In this document: one piece after another, positions 50,608 to 57,938 of the stretch | How the letters are laid out: each line of letters opens with the position of its first letter | Numbering within the stretch: the stretch's first letter is position 1 | Source of the DNA: JBFLVT01 sp036804525 | GTDB lineage: Bacteria; Bacillota; Desulfotomaculia; Desulfotomaculales; JASEER01 | Assembly (NCBI GenBank): GCA_036804525.1 | Contig: DAIRSE010000005.1 | Coordinates: 1-64,000 of the forward strand | Direction of reading: 5' to 3' | Length of the DNA: 64,000 nucleotides | Translations under genes and position numbers: made by a program | The notes under the pieces: generated by a model | Databases searched by the model: none | Seen by the model: the letters and a program-made list of their open reading frames with translations, nothing else | Told to the model about the DNA's origin: nothing

Positions 50608-50787
50608 GTGGACCGCAACCGCAAAACAAGAAAGATCGTCCTCAACATTGTTCCTCTGGCAGATGCCCGCAAGGAACGCGCCGTCCATATTTCGGCACTG
50701 TCAGAGCTGGCGAGGTGGCTGATCAAGAGCTTTCCCGGAGTTGGTACAGGCAACGGGGTGACCGATCTTGAAAAACGATTACAGTAA
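50608..50787 (+). CDS. 59-residue protein upstream of the skin recombinase; candidate recombination directionality factor
   Basis: GTG at 50608 has AGGAGG 8 bases upstream; a GTG at 50599 is too close to it. The product begins MDRNRKTRKIVLNIVPLADA and ends with VTDLEKRLQ; it is small, basic at the N-terminus and helical in the middle (VHISALSELARWLIKSF). Its last 20 bases overlap the start of the recombinase gene, so the two are translated together. In C. difficile a small protein (CD1234) has been reported as the directionality factor for skin excision; this is a positional analogue. No sequence similarity is claimed. Confidence 0.6.
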   Translation: MDRNRKTRKIVLNIVPLADARKERAVHISALSELARWLIKSFPGVGTGNGVTDLEKRLQ

Positions 50788-52378
50788 TGCGCTCCGGGCC
50801 GCAGTCTATTTGCGTGTCTCGTCGGAAGAACAGGCCAGACACGGGTACAGCCTCGAGTTCCAGGCCGAGAAATGCCGCGAGCGGGCCCTTGAACTCGGAG
50901 CGACCAGCATCGTTATCTATCGCGATCCGGGCGTCAGCGGAGCCTTGCTCAACCGGCCGGGATTAAATGCCTTAAGGCAAGCGGTCCGGAATAAAGAAGT
51001 AGACCTGGTCGTAGTCCTTGATCCCGATCGTTTTGCCAGAAATGTCGGCCACCAGCTCCTGGTTACCGAGGAGATTGACAAGTCTGGTGCCAGGCTGGAG
51101 TTCGTAAATTTCGAGTGGCGCAACACCCCTGAAGGCCAGCTTTTCTACGCCATAAGAGGAGCGATCGCCCAGTACGAAAAGGAAAAGATCAGGGAACGAA
51201 CAATGGCGGGAAGACTACAGAAGGCGCGCCTGGGCAAAATGCCCCATGCCCACCAGCCTTACGGCTACGACTATGACCGTTCCAATGCCACGCTGGTGCC
51301 CAATCCCCGGGAAGCGCCCGTCGTTCGGACGATCTTTTCCCTTTTTGTGAAACATCAGTTAGGCTATTCCGCCATTGCCTCGTGGCTTAACGAGCAGGGT
51401 ATACCGACAAAAAAGGCTGCTCCATCCTGGCACAGAGCGGTCGTGCGCCAGATCCTGATGAACCCGGTCTATACCGGAACCTTCTGGGCCAACCGCTACG
51501 ACTGTAGGAATCTTGGATTGAACAAATTCAAAAAGTCTGCTGACCGTTTACGCCCATCCCTTCGCGCCAGACAGGAATGGATTCCCATCCCCGTAACGGC
51601 CCTCGTTCCTCAGAATCTTTGGGAAGAAGCCCAGGCGCGCATCGAAAACGGTATCAAGACCTGGAGTAAACGCCACCGCAGGGTTTACCTCCTGGCCGGC
51701 CTCGTTCACTGTGCCGCCTGCCGAAACAAGCTCGTAGGTCAGCAAGTGTATTCCGGAAACAAGCGTTATCCCTATTACGTTTGCAACCATTTCCACGAAG
51801 GGCGTCCCCGGATACGCGCCGACGACCTTGAAGCGGCAATATGGGATTGGTTAAGGAACTGGCTTAATAACCCGGAGTGCTTTGCCTATGTGCTGAACCA
51901 AAAGCCGGAGGATGACAGGATTGAGACAGCGGACGCCGCTTTCGCCGAAGAAGAAAAACTGATCGAAGAGCGCCGTGCCGCCGCCTGCCGGGCCTTTGCC
52001 GCAGGACACATCTCTGACCAAGAATGGCACGAGATCGTGACCAGGCTGGACACCAGGATCAGGGCCCTGCACCGCCGGAAGGCCGAATGGAATGCCCGGA
52101 CGAACTGGCCTGCCCGCCAAGACCCGTTGACTGCCAGGGAGAAAGCCCAATCAATCCTCGACAAGGGTATGAAAGGACTGTCTTTGGAGCAAAAACGCTG
52201 CCTTATCGCGGCGGTGGTCGTTTCCGTAAATGTGGGGCCGGGGTCAGTAGATGTCCTGGCTCGCGTGGCCGACAGCGAGGTTTTCATATGGCGTAAGCGA
52301 GAACGAGATCCTGATGCACCTAAGAGTCGTGAAGAAAACGCGCTCGGAAGTCTCCCTCCAGGAACTGATCGGTGTTGA
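50768..52378 (+). CDS. Large serine recombinase of the skin element (SpoIVCA-like)
   Basis: 536 residues. The N-terminal resolvase domain contains AAVYLRVSSEEQARHGYSL with the catalytic Ser18 and YRDPGVSGALLNRPGL; the recombinase domain follows (about 170-290); a zinc ribbon begins HCAACRNKLVG (Cys315, Cys318) and YVCNH; a charged coiled-coil region follows (about 385-450). Starts TTG at 50768. From codon 511 the frame enters the attR core, and the last 23 codons beyond it are sigK sequence in another frame. After excision the circle version would be 519 residues, ending in LIDNGM. Predicted to excise the element in the mother cell. Confidence 0.92.
   Translation: MKNDYSNALRAAVYLRVSSEEQARHGYSLEFQAEKCRERALELGATSIVIYRDPGVSGALLNRPGLNALRQAVRNKEVDLVVVLDPDRFARNVGHQLLVTEEIDKSGARLEFVNFEWRNTPEGQLFYAIRGAIAQYEKEKIRERTMAGRLQKARLGKMPHAHQPYGYDYDRSNATLVPNPREAPVVRTIFSLFVKHQLGYSAIASWLNEQGIPTKKAAPSWHRAVVRQILMNPVYTGTFWANRYDCRNLGLNKFKKSADRLRPSLRARQEWIPIPVTALVPQNLWEEAQARIENGIKTWSKRHRRVYLLAGLVHCAACRNKLVGQQVYSGNKRYPYYVCNHFHEGRPRIRADDLEAAIWDWLRNWLNNPECFAYVLNQKPEDDRIETADAAFAEEEKLIEERRAAACRAFAAGHISDQEWHEIVTRLDTRIRALHRRKAEWNARTNWPARQDPLTAREKAQSILDKGMKGLSLEQKRCLIAAVVVSVNVGPGSVDVLARVADSEVFIWRKRERDPDAPKSREENALGSLPPGTDRC
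52298..52306 (+). mobile_element. attR core of the sigK skin element
   Basis: CGAGAACGA identical to 49422-49430. After joining, flanking AGGTGCAT (49414-49421) and ATGCACCT (52314-52321) become an 8-bp inverted repeat around the junction in the intact gene. In the predicted circle, TAAG and CTTA flank the core. These dyads are expected of serine recombinase sites. Confidence 0.85.
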
Positions 52379-52664
52379 CAAGGACGGTAACGAAATCACG
52401 CTGATCGACGTCCTGGGTACGGCTGCTGAAATGGTTGAAGACAAGGTAACCAGCATTTTCGAGCAGGAGCGCCTGCACAACAAGATGAAAGGCCTGAGTC
52501 GCCGGGAGAAAAAGGTGATCTGCCTCCGGTTCGGATTGATTGACGGGGTTAAGCGAACCCAGCAGGAGATCGCGCGCAAACTAGGCATTTCGAGGAGCTA
52601 CGTTTCGCGTATTGAAAAACGTGCCCTGAACAAACTTACGAAGGAATTCTGCGGCTGCCCATGA
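52298..52664 (+). CDS. sigK: SigK 3' part: C-terminal portion of sigma-K
   Basis: In frame with the joined gene this encodes the rest of region 2 (ENEILMHLRVVKKTR), region 3 (VSLQELIGVDKDGNEITLIDVLG) and region 4 (QQEIARKLGISRSYVSRIEKRAL), ending FCGCP. It has no start codon of its own and overlaps the recombinase gene in a different frame up to 52378. The reconstituted gene is 702 bases (233 residues), a normal SigK length. Confidence 0.93.
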
Positions 52665-52715
52665 TTGGGTGTTGGGTAGGGTGTTTGGTGTTAGATGTTG
52701 TATGTTGGATACTCG

Positions 52716-52746
52716 AAGGGGTTCGCGTTGCGAACCCTTTTGTTTT
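52716..52746 (+). terminator. Rho-independent terminator of sigK
   Basis: GGGTTCGC-GTT-GCGAACCC (52719-52737) extended by AAG/TTT pairs and followed by TTTTGTTTTA. It lies 52 bases past the sigK stop. Confidence 0.8.
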
Positions 52747-52766
52747 AGGGCTACTTTTACTTTTAA

Positions 52767-52815
52767 GGAATTCCCGTCTAAATTAGAAATTCCCGAACGG
52801 GAATTCTTTCGAGTC
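52767..52815. repeat. Dispersed palindromic repeat, copy at the sigK/endonuclease boundary
   Basis: GGAATTCCCG, a short spacer, then CCCGAACGGGAATTCTTTCGAGTC. The second half matches the inverse of 29618-29647 with one or two differences. Non-coding. Confidence 0.65.
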
Positions 52816-52855
52816 TTACAGCCAGACAAACGACCTGCGAAAAAGAAATAATGTC

Positions 52856-53554
52856 CTAAAGCAGCTCCTTATCTTGAAACGCTAACGTTACTATTAGAGG
52901 CAGGTGGTCGGATGCTTCTGTCTTTATGACCGTTAACTCCGACACATTGAGACCGGGCGAGGTAAATATGTAGTCGATCTTAACCCGAGGTTCATTGGCG
53001 GGAAAAGTCAGCAGAGTGTCGTCCGAACCGGTATCCTGGAGAAAATCGTGCAGCCGGGTCAGCTCGGCTGCGTCCCGCCCGCAGTTGAAATCCCCGCCGA
53101 GGATCAGCGGAGCCGGATAACGCTGAAGAATATCGACGATCTTGTCGACCTGTGCCTGCCTGTCCGCCGTGCTCAGGCCCAAATGGGTGCTGGCAAACGT
53201 CAGCGGTCCCTGCGGGCCTTCAAGTAAACATACCAGCACTCCCCTTTGCTCTCTGCGCCCGGGCAGATGATAATTCATAGAATAAGAAACTGGAAACCTC
53301 GACAGCACGGCATTGCCGTACTGCTGGAACCCGTCCCAGCAGACATTAACTGCAAAGGCTGACTGCATCCCAAGTGCATCTGCCAGGGTCTGGGGTTGGT
53401 CTACATAACAGGACCGACGAACATTCCTGTCAACTTCCTGGAGGGCGACAACGTGAACGTCAGCCTGCCGAATCACCTCTTCGATGCGCAACAGCGAGAT
53501 TTTCCCGTCCATCCCCTCAGCATGGCGGATGTTGTAAGTCATGCACCTGATCAT
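52856..53554 (-). CDS. Endonuclease/exonuclease/phosphatase family protein
   Basis: 232 residues of the EEP fold (DNase I/AP endonuclease/phosphatase). Motifs in order: MTYNIRHAEG, VVALQEVDRN, STHLGLS, LGGDFNCG, VKIDYIF and ASDHLPLIV provide the metal and catalytic residues. No signal peptide, so cytoplasmic. The exact substrate is not predictable. Only 192 bases past sigK, on the opposite strand. Confidence 0.85.
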   Translation of the reverse strand: MIRCMTYNIRHAEGMDGKISLLRIEEVIRQADVHVVALQEVDRNVRRSCYVDQPQTLADALGMQSAFAVNVCWDGFQQYGNAVLSRFPVSYSMNYHLPGRREQRGVLVCLLEGPQGPLTFASTHLGLSTADRQAQVDKIVDILQRYPAPLILGGDFNCGRDAAELTRLHDFLQDTGSDDTLLTFPANEPRVKIDYIFTSPGLNVSELTVIKTEASDHLPLIVTLAFQDKELL

Positions 53555-53633
53555 CTACGGAGCCCTTTTCAGAACGTTGCATTACTACAGTGTATGCTGA
53601 ACTGGTAATTTGTTCCTAACATCAACGTAGAGC

Positions 53634-54263
53634 TCATTGCGGCCTGCTGAACTCATCAGTGTTTGCAGCGGCATCCCAGTCATACAGAACTCCATAGTCT
53701 TTACAAGGGTTTTGTGGCTTTCTTGCGAGGTACGCGAGCACTGCTTCTACCCGCTGGTCCACCGTCCCAGAAACAGTGATGATCTTCTCAGGCGCAACAA
53801 GCCCGCGCATCAGCGTACTGATCAGCCAGTCCATCTCCAGCTGGTAGTCACGATCAGTGCTCCTGAATCCGTTGGCGACAAGGGTTATCTCGGGCGGGAG
53901 ATAAATAACCAGGTCGTAAAGCCGGGCCTGCGTCTCGCACTTTTTATAATAAGCGAGGCTCTCCCTGCTGGGCGAATAAGCCATCCTCCACCGGATCCAG
54001 TAGGCCGCGTTGTCAATGACCGTACGGTCGGCGATAAAACGGTCGAATTCATTCTCCAGATGGATCTGTTCCTCGAGGCAACGCCATTGGAACGCGCTGG
54101 ATTGTTTAGGCTTACCCTTCAAGTCGCATTCCCGGGAAAATCCCCCTTCGTAATAGATCACCCGCGCCTGCTCTTCTATCAAAGGCCAGCCCAGTTTTGC
54201 CGATAAGGCGCGGGCCATTGTCGTCTTCCCTACGCCCTGGGCCCCCGTCAATCCGATCCGCAT
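53634..54263 (-). CDS. P-loop ATPase/kinase-like protein (AAA_28/NadR-like)
   Basis: 209 residues. Walker A near the start is GLTGAQGVGKTTMARALSAKLG; YDLVIYLPPEI near residue 118 fits a Walker B-like strand. FIADRTVIDNAAYW is similar to nucleotide- and nicotinamide-kinase-type proteins. The substrate is unknown. No neighbour gives a functional clue. Confidence 0.65.
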   Translation of the reverse strand: MRIGLTGAQGVGKTTMARALSAKLGWPLIEEQARVIYYEGGFSRECDLKGKPKQSSAFQWRCLEEQIHLENEFDRFIADRTVIDNAAYWIRWRMAYSPSRESLAYYKKCETQARLYDLVIYLPPEITLVANGFRSTDRDYQLEMDWLISTLMRGLVAPEKIITVSGTVDQRVEAVLAYLARKPQNPCKDYGVLYDWDAAANTDEFSRPQ

Positions 54264-54577
54264 TTCATCCCCCTCTTTGCAAGGCAGCTGAAAACTGCGT
54301 CCGACTCGTTAATCGCAAATTTAAAACTCAGAAATCCACCTTGCGGCCTAGCACTCAACGTATAGCATAAGAGACATCTTTTCTTTCAATAGATAATGAT
54401 GCCCTTAATGTCGAAAACCACATCGTCAATAGTAGTTTTCTCTGGGCATCGGATTTGAGTGCCGGACAATCCGACTTCTGGTCTCCGGCATCTAACTTCC
54501 TCAATAGAGCCTTGCCACGATCGACAGGCGATGTTACTGTGTAACTGTACCTACAACGTTACCGAAAGGACACTACC
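54264..54577. other. Intergenic region between divergent genes
   Basis: About 310 bases between the P-loop gene (minus) and the Gate-domain pair (plus). AT-rich in the middle; GAAAGGA precedes the 54578 TTG start. No gene, repeat or RNA motif that I recognise. Confidence 0.5.
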
Positions 54578-54997
54578 TTGCTCGGCATCAACACCCTCAA
54601 GCGCGGAACCCTTAACGGCCTGCAAGTTACCTGGGAGCTTACCAAGGTCGTTCTCCCGATCTACATTGCCATTACCATCCTAAAGCATACTCCGGTGCTG
54701 CCCTGGATCGCCGGAGCCTGCGCGCCCGCGATGAAACTCGTTGGACTACCCGGGGAGGCGTCCCTGGCCCTTATTCTGGGCTACACGATCAACCTTTACG
54801 CCGCCATCGGAGCCATCATGTCCCTTTCCCTGGACAGCAGGCAAATTACCATTATCGCTTCCATGCTTCTCCTGGCGCATTCCCTGTTTATCGAAACAGC
54901 AGTGGCCCGACGTACAGGAATCAGGGTCGGCCTGCTGCTGGCAATCCGTATAGGGATCTCTTTCCTGTCCGGCGTTGCCCTAAATCTAGCCTTGTAG
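54578..54997 (+). CDS. Gate/nucleoside-recognition domain membrane protein, first of a pair
   Basis: 139 residues with four hydrophobic segments: LPIYIAITILKHTPVLPW, EASLALILGYTINLYAAIGAIM (Gate-like), ITIIASMLLLAHSLFIE and the C-terminal GISFLSGVALNLAL. Matches half of the Gate fold found in spore maturation proteins SpmA/SpmB and related transporters. TTG start at 54578. It forms an operon with the next gene; substrate unknown. Confidence 0.7.
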   Translation: MLGINTLKRGTLNGLQVTWELTKVVLPIYIAITILKHTPVLPWIAGACAPAMKLVGLPGEASLALILGYTINLYAAIGAIMSLSLDSRQITIIASMLLLAHSLFIETAVARRTGIRVGLLLAIRIGISFLSGVALNLAL

Positions 54998-55007
54998 AGG
55001 TGTGGCC

Positions 55008-55472
55008 TTGACACTGCAAGCCTTTCTTAACGAAGCAATCCTGGGCAGCATCTTTAGTATCCTGCAGATGGCTGTTATTATCATTCCCATCATGGTCCTG
55101 ATTGAAATTCTGCGCGACATAAACATCCTTGACCGCGTAGCCGGGCTGGGGCGCCCCATTACCAGCCTGTACAAGATTTCCCCCGCGGCCACCATCCCTC
55201 TTCTTGCGGGGCTGTTCTTCGGCATCGCCTACGGCGCCGGCGTCATCATCCAGTCCGCCAAAGCCGGCAAACTAAGCGCCCGAGACCTGTACATCGTTAA
55301 TACCTTCCTGGTCATCTGCCACAGCATTGTTGAGGATACCCTGCTCTTTGCAGCCCTGGGCGCCAATCTAGCCATAATCCTGGGCTGGCGGGTCGTTCTC
55401 GCTGTTGTCGTCTGCCTGGCCCTGTCACGCATTTTGAAGGCTGCTGAACGCAAACTGACGCGTACCGCTTAA
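55008..55472 (+). CDS. Gate/nucleoside-recognition domain membrane protein, second of a pair
   Basis: About 154 residues with four hydrophobic helices. LLAGLFFGIAYGAGVIIQSAKAGKLS and FLVICHSIVEDTLLFAALG are typical of the second Gate domain. A TTG at 55008 has GAGGTG 5 bases upstream; the frame's GTG at 55002 overlaps that site. It follows the first gene by about 10 bases. The pair may form one transporter. Confidence 0.7.
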   Translation: MTLQAFLNEAILGSIFSILQMAVIIIPIMVLIEILRDINILDRVAGLGRPITSLYKISPAATIPLLAGLFFGIAYGAGVIIQSAKAGKLSARDLYIVNTFLVICHSIVEDTLLFAALGANLAIILGWRVVLAVVVCLALSRILKAAERKLTRTA

Positions 55473-55520
55473 GAGCCGTTGAAAAACTGTGTCTGCCAAT
55501 TTGGCTATAAACACTAAGCT

Positions 55521-56150
55521 TCAGGATGGATAAGGCCAGTTTTTCACTCGCGTATTTATAGAACCCTGGAAGCGCCTGATACGAAAGGCTGCCCTAAGCT
55601 CGCCGGCGATGCGGGAACAGGCCTCCAGGTCCACACCCGGCCACTCCACAGCCGTCAAGATGACTCTCTTTCCCCTTGACAGGCAGTACCGCGCAAACTG
55701 CAGGATAGACGCATAAGCCTTCGCCCCGCTCTGCGGCCGGCAAATCCGGACGTAGGTTTCGGCATCCTGGGCATTAAGGCTGACGGATACCACCGAAAGA
55801 CTCCCCAGGAGTTCATCAACCGCCGCGGTATCGTAGTAAAGCAATACTTGACCGTTGGTATTGACCCGTATAGGGACTCCAAGGCGGTGTATTTCCCTCG
55901 CTACTTCGGTGACGGTCTCCAGCCGCAAAAGAGGCTCCCCATAACCGCAGAAGACCACCTCCTGGTACCGCTTCGCATCACGGGCTGCATCCAGGATTTC
56001 CTCCACTGTCGGTTCCTTTTCCAGCCAGAGGTTATAACCGATCCCGCCGGCGCGGCGTATGCAGAACTGGCAGTCGTTCTGGCAGCAGTTGGTAATATTG
56101 AGGTACATGCGTGAGCCTATGGTATAGGCGATGGTCATGTTGTTGGACAT
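55521..56150 (-). CDS. Radical SAM protein, TatD-associated type
   Basis: 209 residues. The [4Fe-4S]/SAM site is NCCQNDCQFCIR near residue 22 (Cys-x3-Cys-x2-Cys). VVFCGYGEPLLRLETVTEVA and IRVNTNGQVLL are typical of small radical SAM enzymes of the TatD-associated group. Reaction unknown. It is convergent with the Gate-domain pair. Confidence 0.8.
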   Translation of the reverse strand: MSNNMTIAYTIGSRMYLNITNCCQNDCQFCIRRAGGIGYNLWLEKEPTVEEILDAARDAKRYQEVVFCGYGEPLLRLETVTEVAREIHRLGVPIRVNTNGQVLLYYDTAAVDELLGSLSVVSVSLNAQDAETYVRICRPQSGAKAYASILQFARYCLSRGKRVILTAVEWPGVDLEACSRIAGELRAAFRIRRFQGSINTRVKNWPYPS

Positions 56151-56210
56151 ATTTCAACCAGGCCTGTCATAATTATTGATTGATAGTAAGAACAGCAAGG
56201 GGGTATCAAG

Positions 56211-56606
56211 ATGCCCTTTAAAAACGAAATACCCAAAGCGTCCTCCCTTAGCTGGCCCGCCGTGGGTAGAGGCATCCTCGTAGCCGTATCGACTATGCTC
56301 ATCCTTGCCGTCTTTGCAACGCTTATATTTTACGTTTCTAGTCTTTCGGAAAGATTCCTCCCCTGGACGGCGGCCTTTATCCTCTTCTTGGGGGCCGTAG
56401 CGGGAGGCTGGAGCGCCGCCTGCCGCGCCGGGGGTAAGGGACTCATCCACGGGTCTGCCGTGGGACTGAGCCTGTTTCTCGTTCTATGGATGGTGGCCGC
56501 CTTTACCGTGGCGGGCCCGCTTTCATTCCTAGGCTTGGCGGGCAAGCTGGTAGTTACGTTGACAGGCGGAGCCCTCGGAGGTATTCTCGGCGTGGGTACT
56601 GAATAG
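56211..56606 (+). CDS. TIGR04086-like membrane protein
   Basis: 131 residues with four hydrophobic helices and short hydrophilic termini: AVGRGILVAVSTMLILAVFA, WTAAFILFLGAVAGGWSAAC, GSAVGLSLFLVLWMVAAFTV and LVVTLTGGALGGILGVGTE. Matches a family of Firmicute four-helix membrane proteins of unknown function. Convergent with the M24 gene. Confidence 0.7.
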   Translation: MPFKNEIPKASSLSWPAVGRGILVAVSTMLILAVFATLIFYVSSLSERFLPWTAAFILFLGAVAGGWSAACRAGGKGLIHGSAVGLSLFLVLWMVAAFTVAGPLSFLGLAGKLVVTLTGGALGGILGVGTE

Positions 56607-56625
56607 TGACGGCGCCTCTGCCTGA

Positions 56626-57804
56626 TTAAAGTATATGCATATCGTCCGGGTAACGGGTCAGGCGTTCAGCCCCGTCTTCGGTAACTAGGAACGTGTTTTC
56701 AATGCCGACAGTTCCCAGCCCCTCGAACACAAATTTCGGCTCAATGGCAATCACATTCCCTGTTTCAAGTCTGCTTTCGCTGCCTCTTGACAGGACAGGC
56801 CATTCGTTGAGCTCAATGCCTACACCGTGGCCAATGAAACTTACGGGAGTGCGCAACCCCATGAAGTTATGCGCCAGCCCGGCCCTGCCGGCCATCTCCC
56901 AGGCAATATCGTATAGGTCCCCTGCCTTGACCCCGGGCCTCATTTTGTCTGCAAGGGATTCCTGGATTTCGAGGGCGAGAGCGTGGGCCGCAATAAGCCG
57001 CCTGTCGGGTGCGCCGAAGGCAAAGATGCGGGTCATGTCAACCGTATAGCCCTGCCACACCCCGGGGTAATCCACGAGGATAATCTCCCCGCTTGCGATA
57101 TGTTTGGATCCGGCGCCGAAACGCATCCACGGTCCGGATCCCGCTCCCCCGATCACCCCATCAAAGTAACTGGAGTGAGCCGCGTTGGCCCCGCTCAGCA
57201 GGTGTCCCCAGAAGACCTCGGCATTAAACCCCCGCACCCTGACGTACCCCTGGTGTTCCCGGGCCCGGGCCAGGGCCTCAAACCGCCCCGCCAGTTCCAG
57301 TTCCGTGCGGCCTAATTCGAGCAAACCGGGTAAAGCCTCGAAAAGAGCGTCCAAAGCTTTCCCGCCCGCCCTAAGGATGCTTATCTCCCACGGCGTCTTG
57401 ATCGCACGCAACCCCCTTAACAGGCTTGAACAATCTACAAGCTCGGTATTCTTAAATACGGACTGGTACTTCAGGTAGTAAGCGGCGGGCAGCACGTCCA
57501 GCTCCAGGCCCAGGCGAGCAGGCAGGGCAAGGCCGTGGTCGAGCATGAGCCCCGGTATTTCCGTGAACCGCTGCAAAGGCACAATCTTCTCCACACAAGC
57601 GTCCGCCTGAGCGACCTCGAGATCCCGACGGACCATGAGCAGCGGCTCTCCTTCGGCGGGCAGATAAAGGTGCATGTCCTGGTACGTCCCGGTGAGGTAC
57701 ACCAAGTCAGCGCTCTGGACGATCAAAGCCCCGTCAATCTCGTTTTGCGCTAACAGCTCTTGAAAACGGCGCTGCCGCCCCCTGTATTCGTCTCTCAGTT
57801 CCAT
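56626..57804 (-). CDS. M24 family Xaa-Pro peptidase/creatinase-like protein (second copy)
   Basis: 392 residues. The metal ligands of M24 are visible: ILVDYPGVWQGYTVDMTR (two Asp), IGHGVGIELNEWP (His), AIEPKFVFEG (Glu) and VGIENTFLV (Glu). The N-terminal domain includes DGALIVQSADLVYLTGTYQD. It diverges from the 32.7-kb copy and may have different specificity. Confidence 0.85.
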   Translation of the reverse strand: MELRDEYRGRQRRFQELLAQNEIDGALIVQSADLVYLTGTYQDMHLYLPAEGEPLLMVRRDLEVAQADACVEKIVPLQRFTEIPGLMLDHGLALPARLGLELDVLPAAYYLKYQSVFKNTELVDCSSLLRGLRAIKTPWEISILRAGGKALDALFEALPGLLELGRTELELAGRFEALARAREHQGYVRVRGFNAEVFWGHLLSGANAAHSSYFDGVIGGAGSGPWMRFGAGSKHIASGEIILVDYPGVWQGYTVDMTRIFAFGAPDRRLIAAHALALEIQESLADKMRPGVKAGDLYDIAWEMAGRAGLAHNFMGLRTPVSFIGHGVGIELNEWPVLSRGSESRLETGNVIAIEPKFVFEGLGTVGIENTFLVTEDGAERLTRYPDDMHIL

Positions 57805-57938
57805 TTCATCCTCCGTCTACTCCTGCTGTTTTTCAGGATTGTAGTCTAACCTGACAAGCGTGTAAAGACAAAGAAACCGGGGACGCCGTAACGGTAACCC
57901 CCGGTCGGTATTTTTCAAGAGGTTTTTGGCAGGCGTTT

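Larger units (their letters stand above)
49422..52297 (+). mobile_element. sigK-intervening (skin) element, 2,876 bp
   Basis: Everything from the first core copy up to the second would be removed by recombination. It contains a 4Fe-4S ferredoxin, a 55-residue acidic protein, a non-coding stretch, a 59-residue protein and a large serine recombinase, all on the plus strand. The element is far smaller than the skins I know from B. subtilis (about 48 kb) and C. difficile (about 15 kb). Its insertion point is the same. There are no phage structural genes, so it is a bare recombination module with cargo. Confidence 0.9.

Noticed and set aside
50187..50753. Minus-strand ORF of 188 codons in the skin element
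   Set aside because: Composition unlike neighbouring proteins and antisense to the small coupled gene; no ribosome site.
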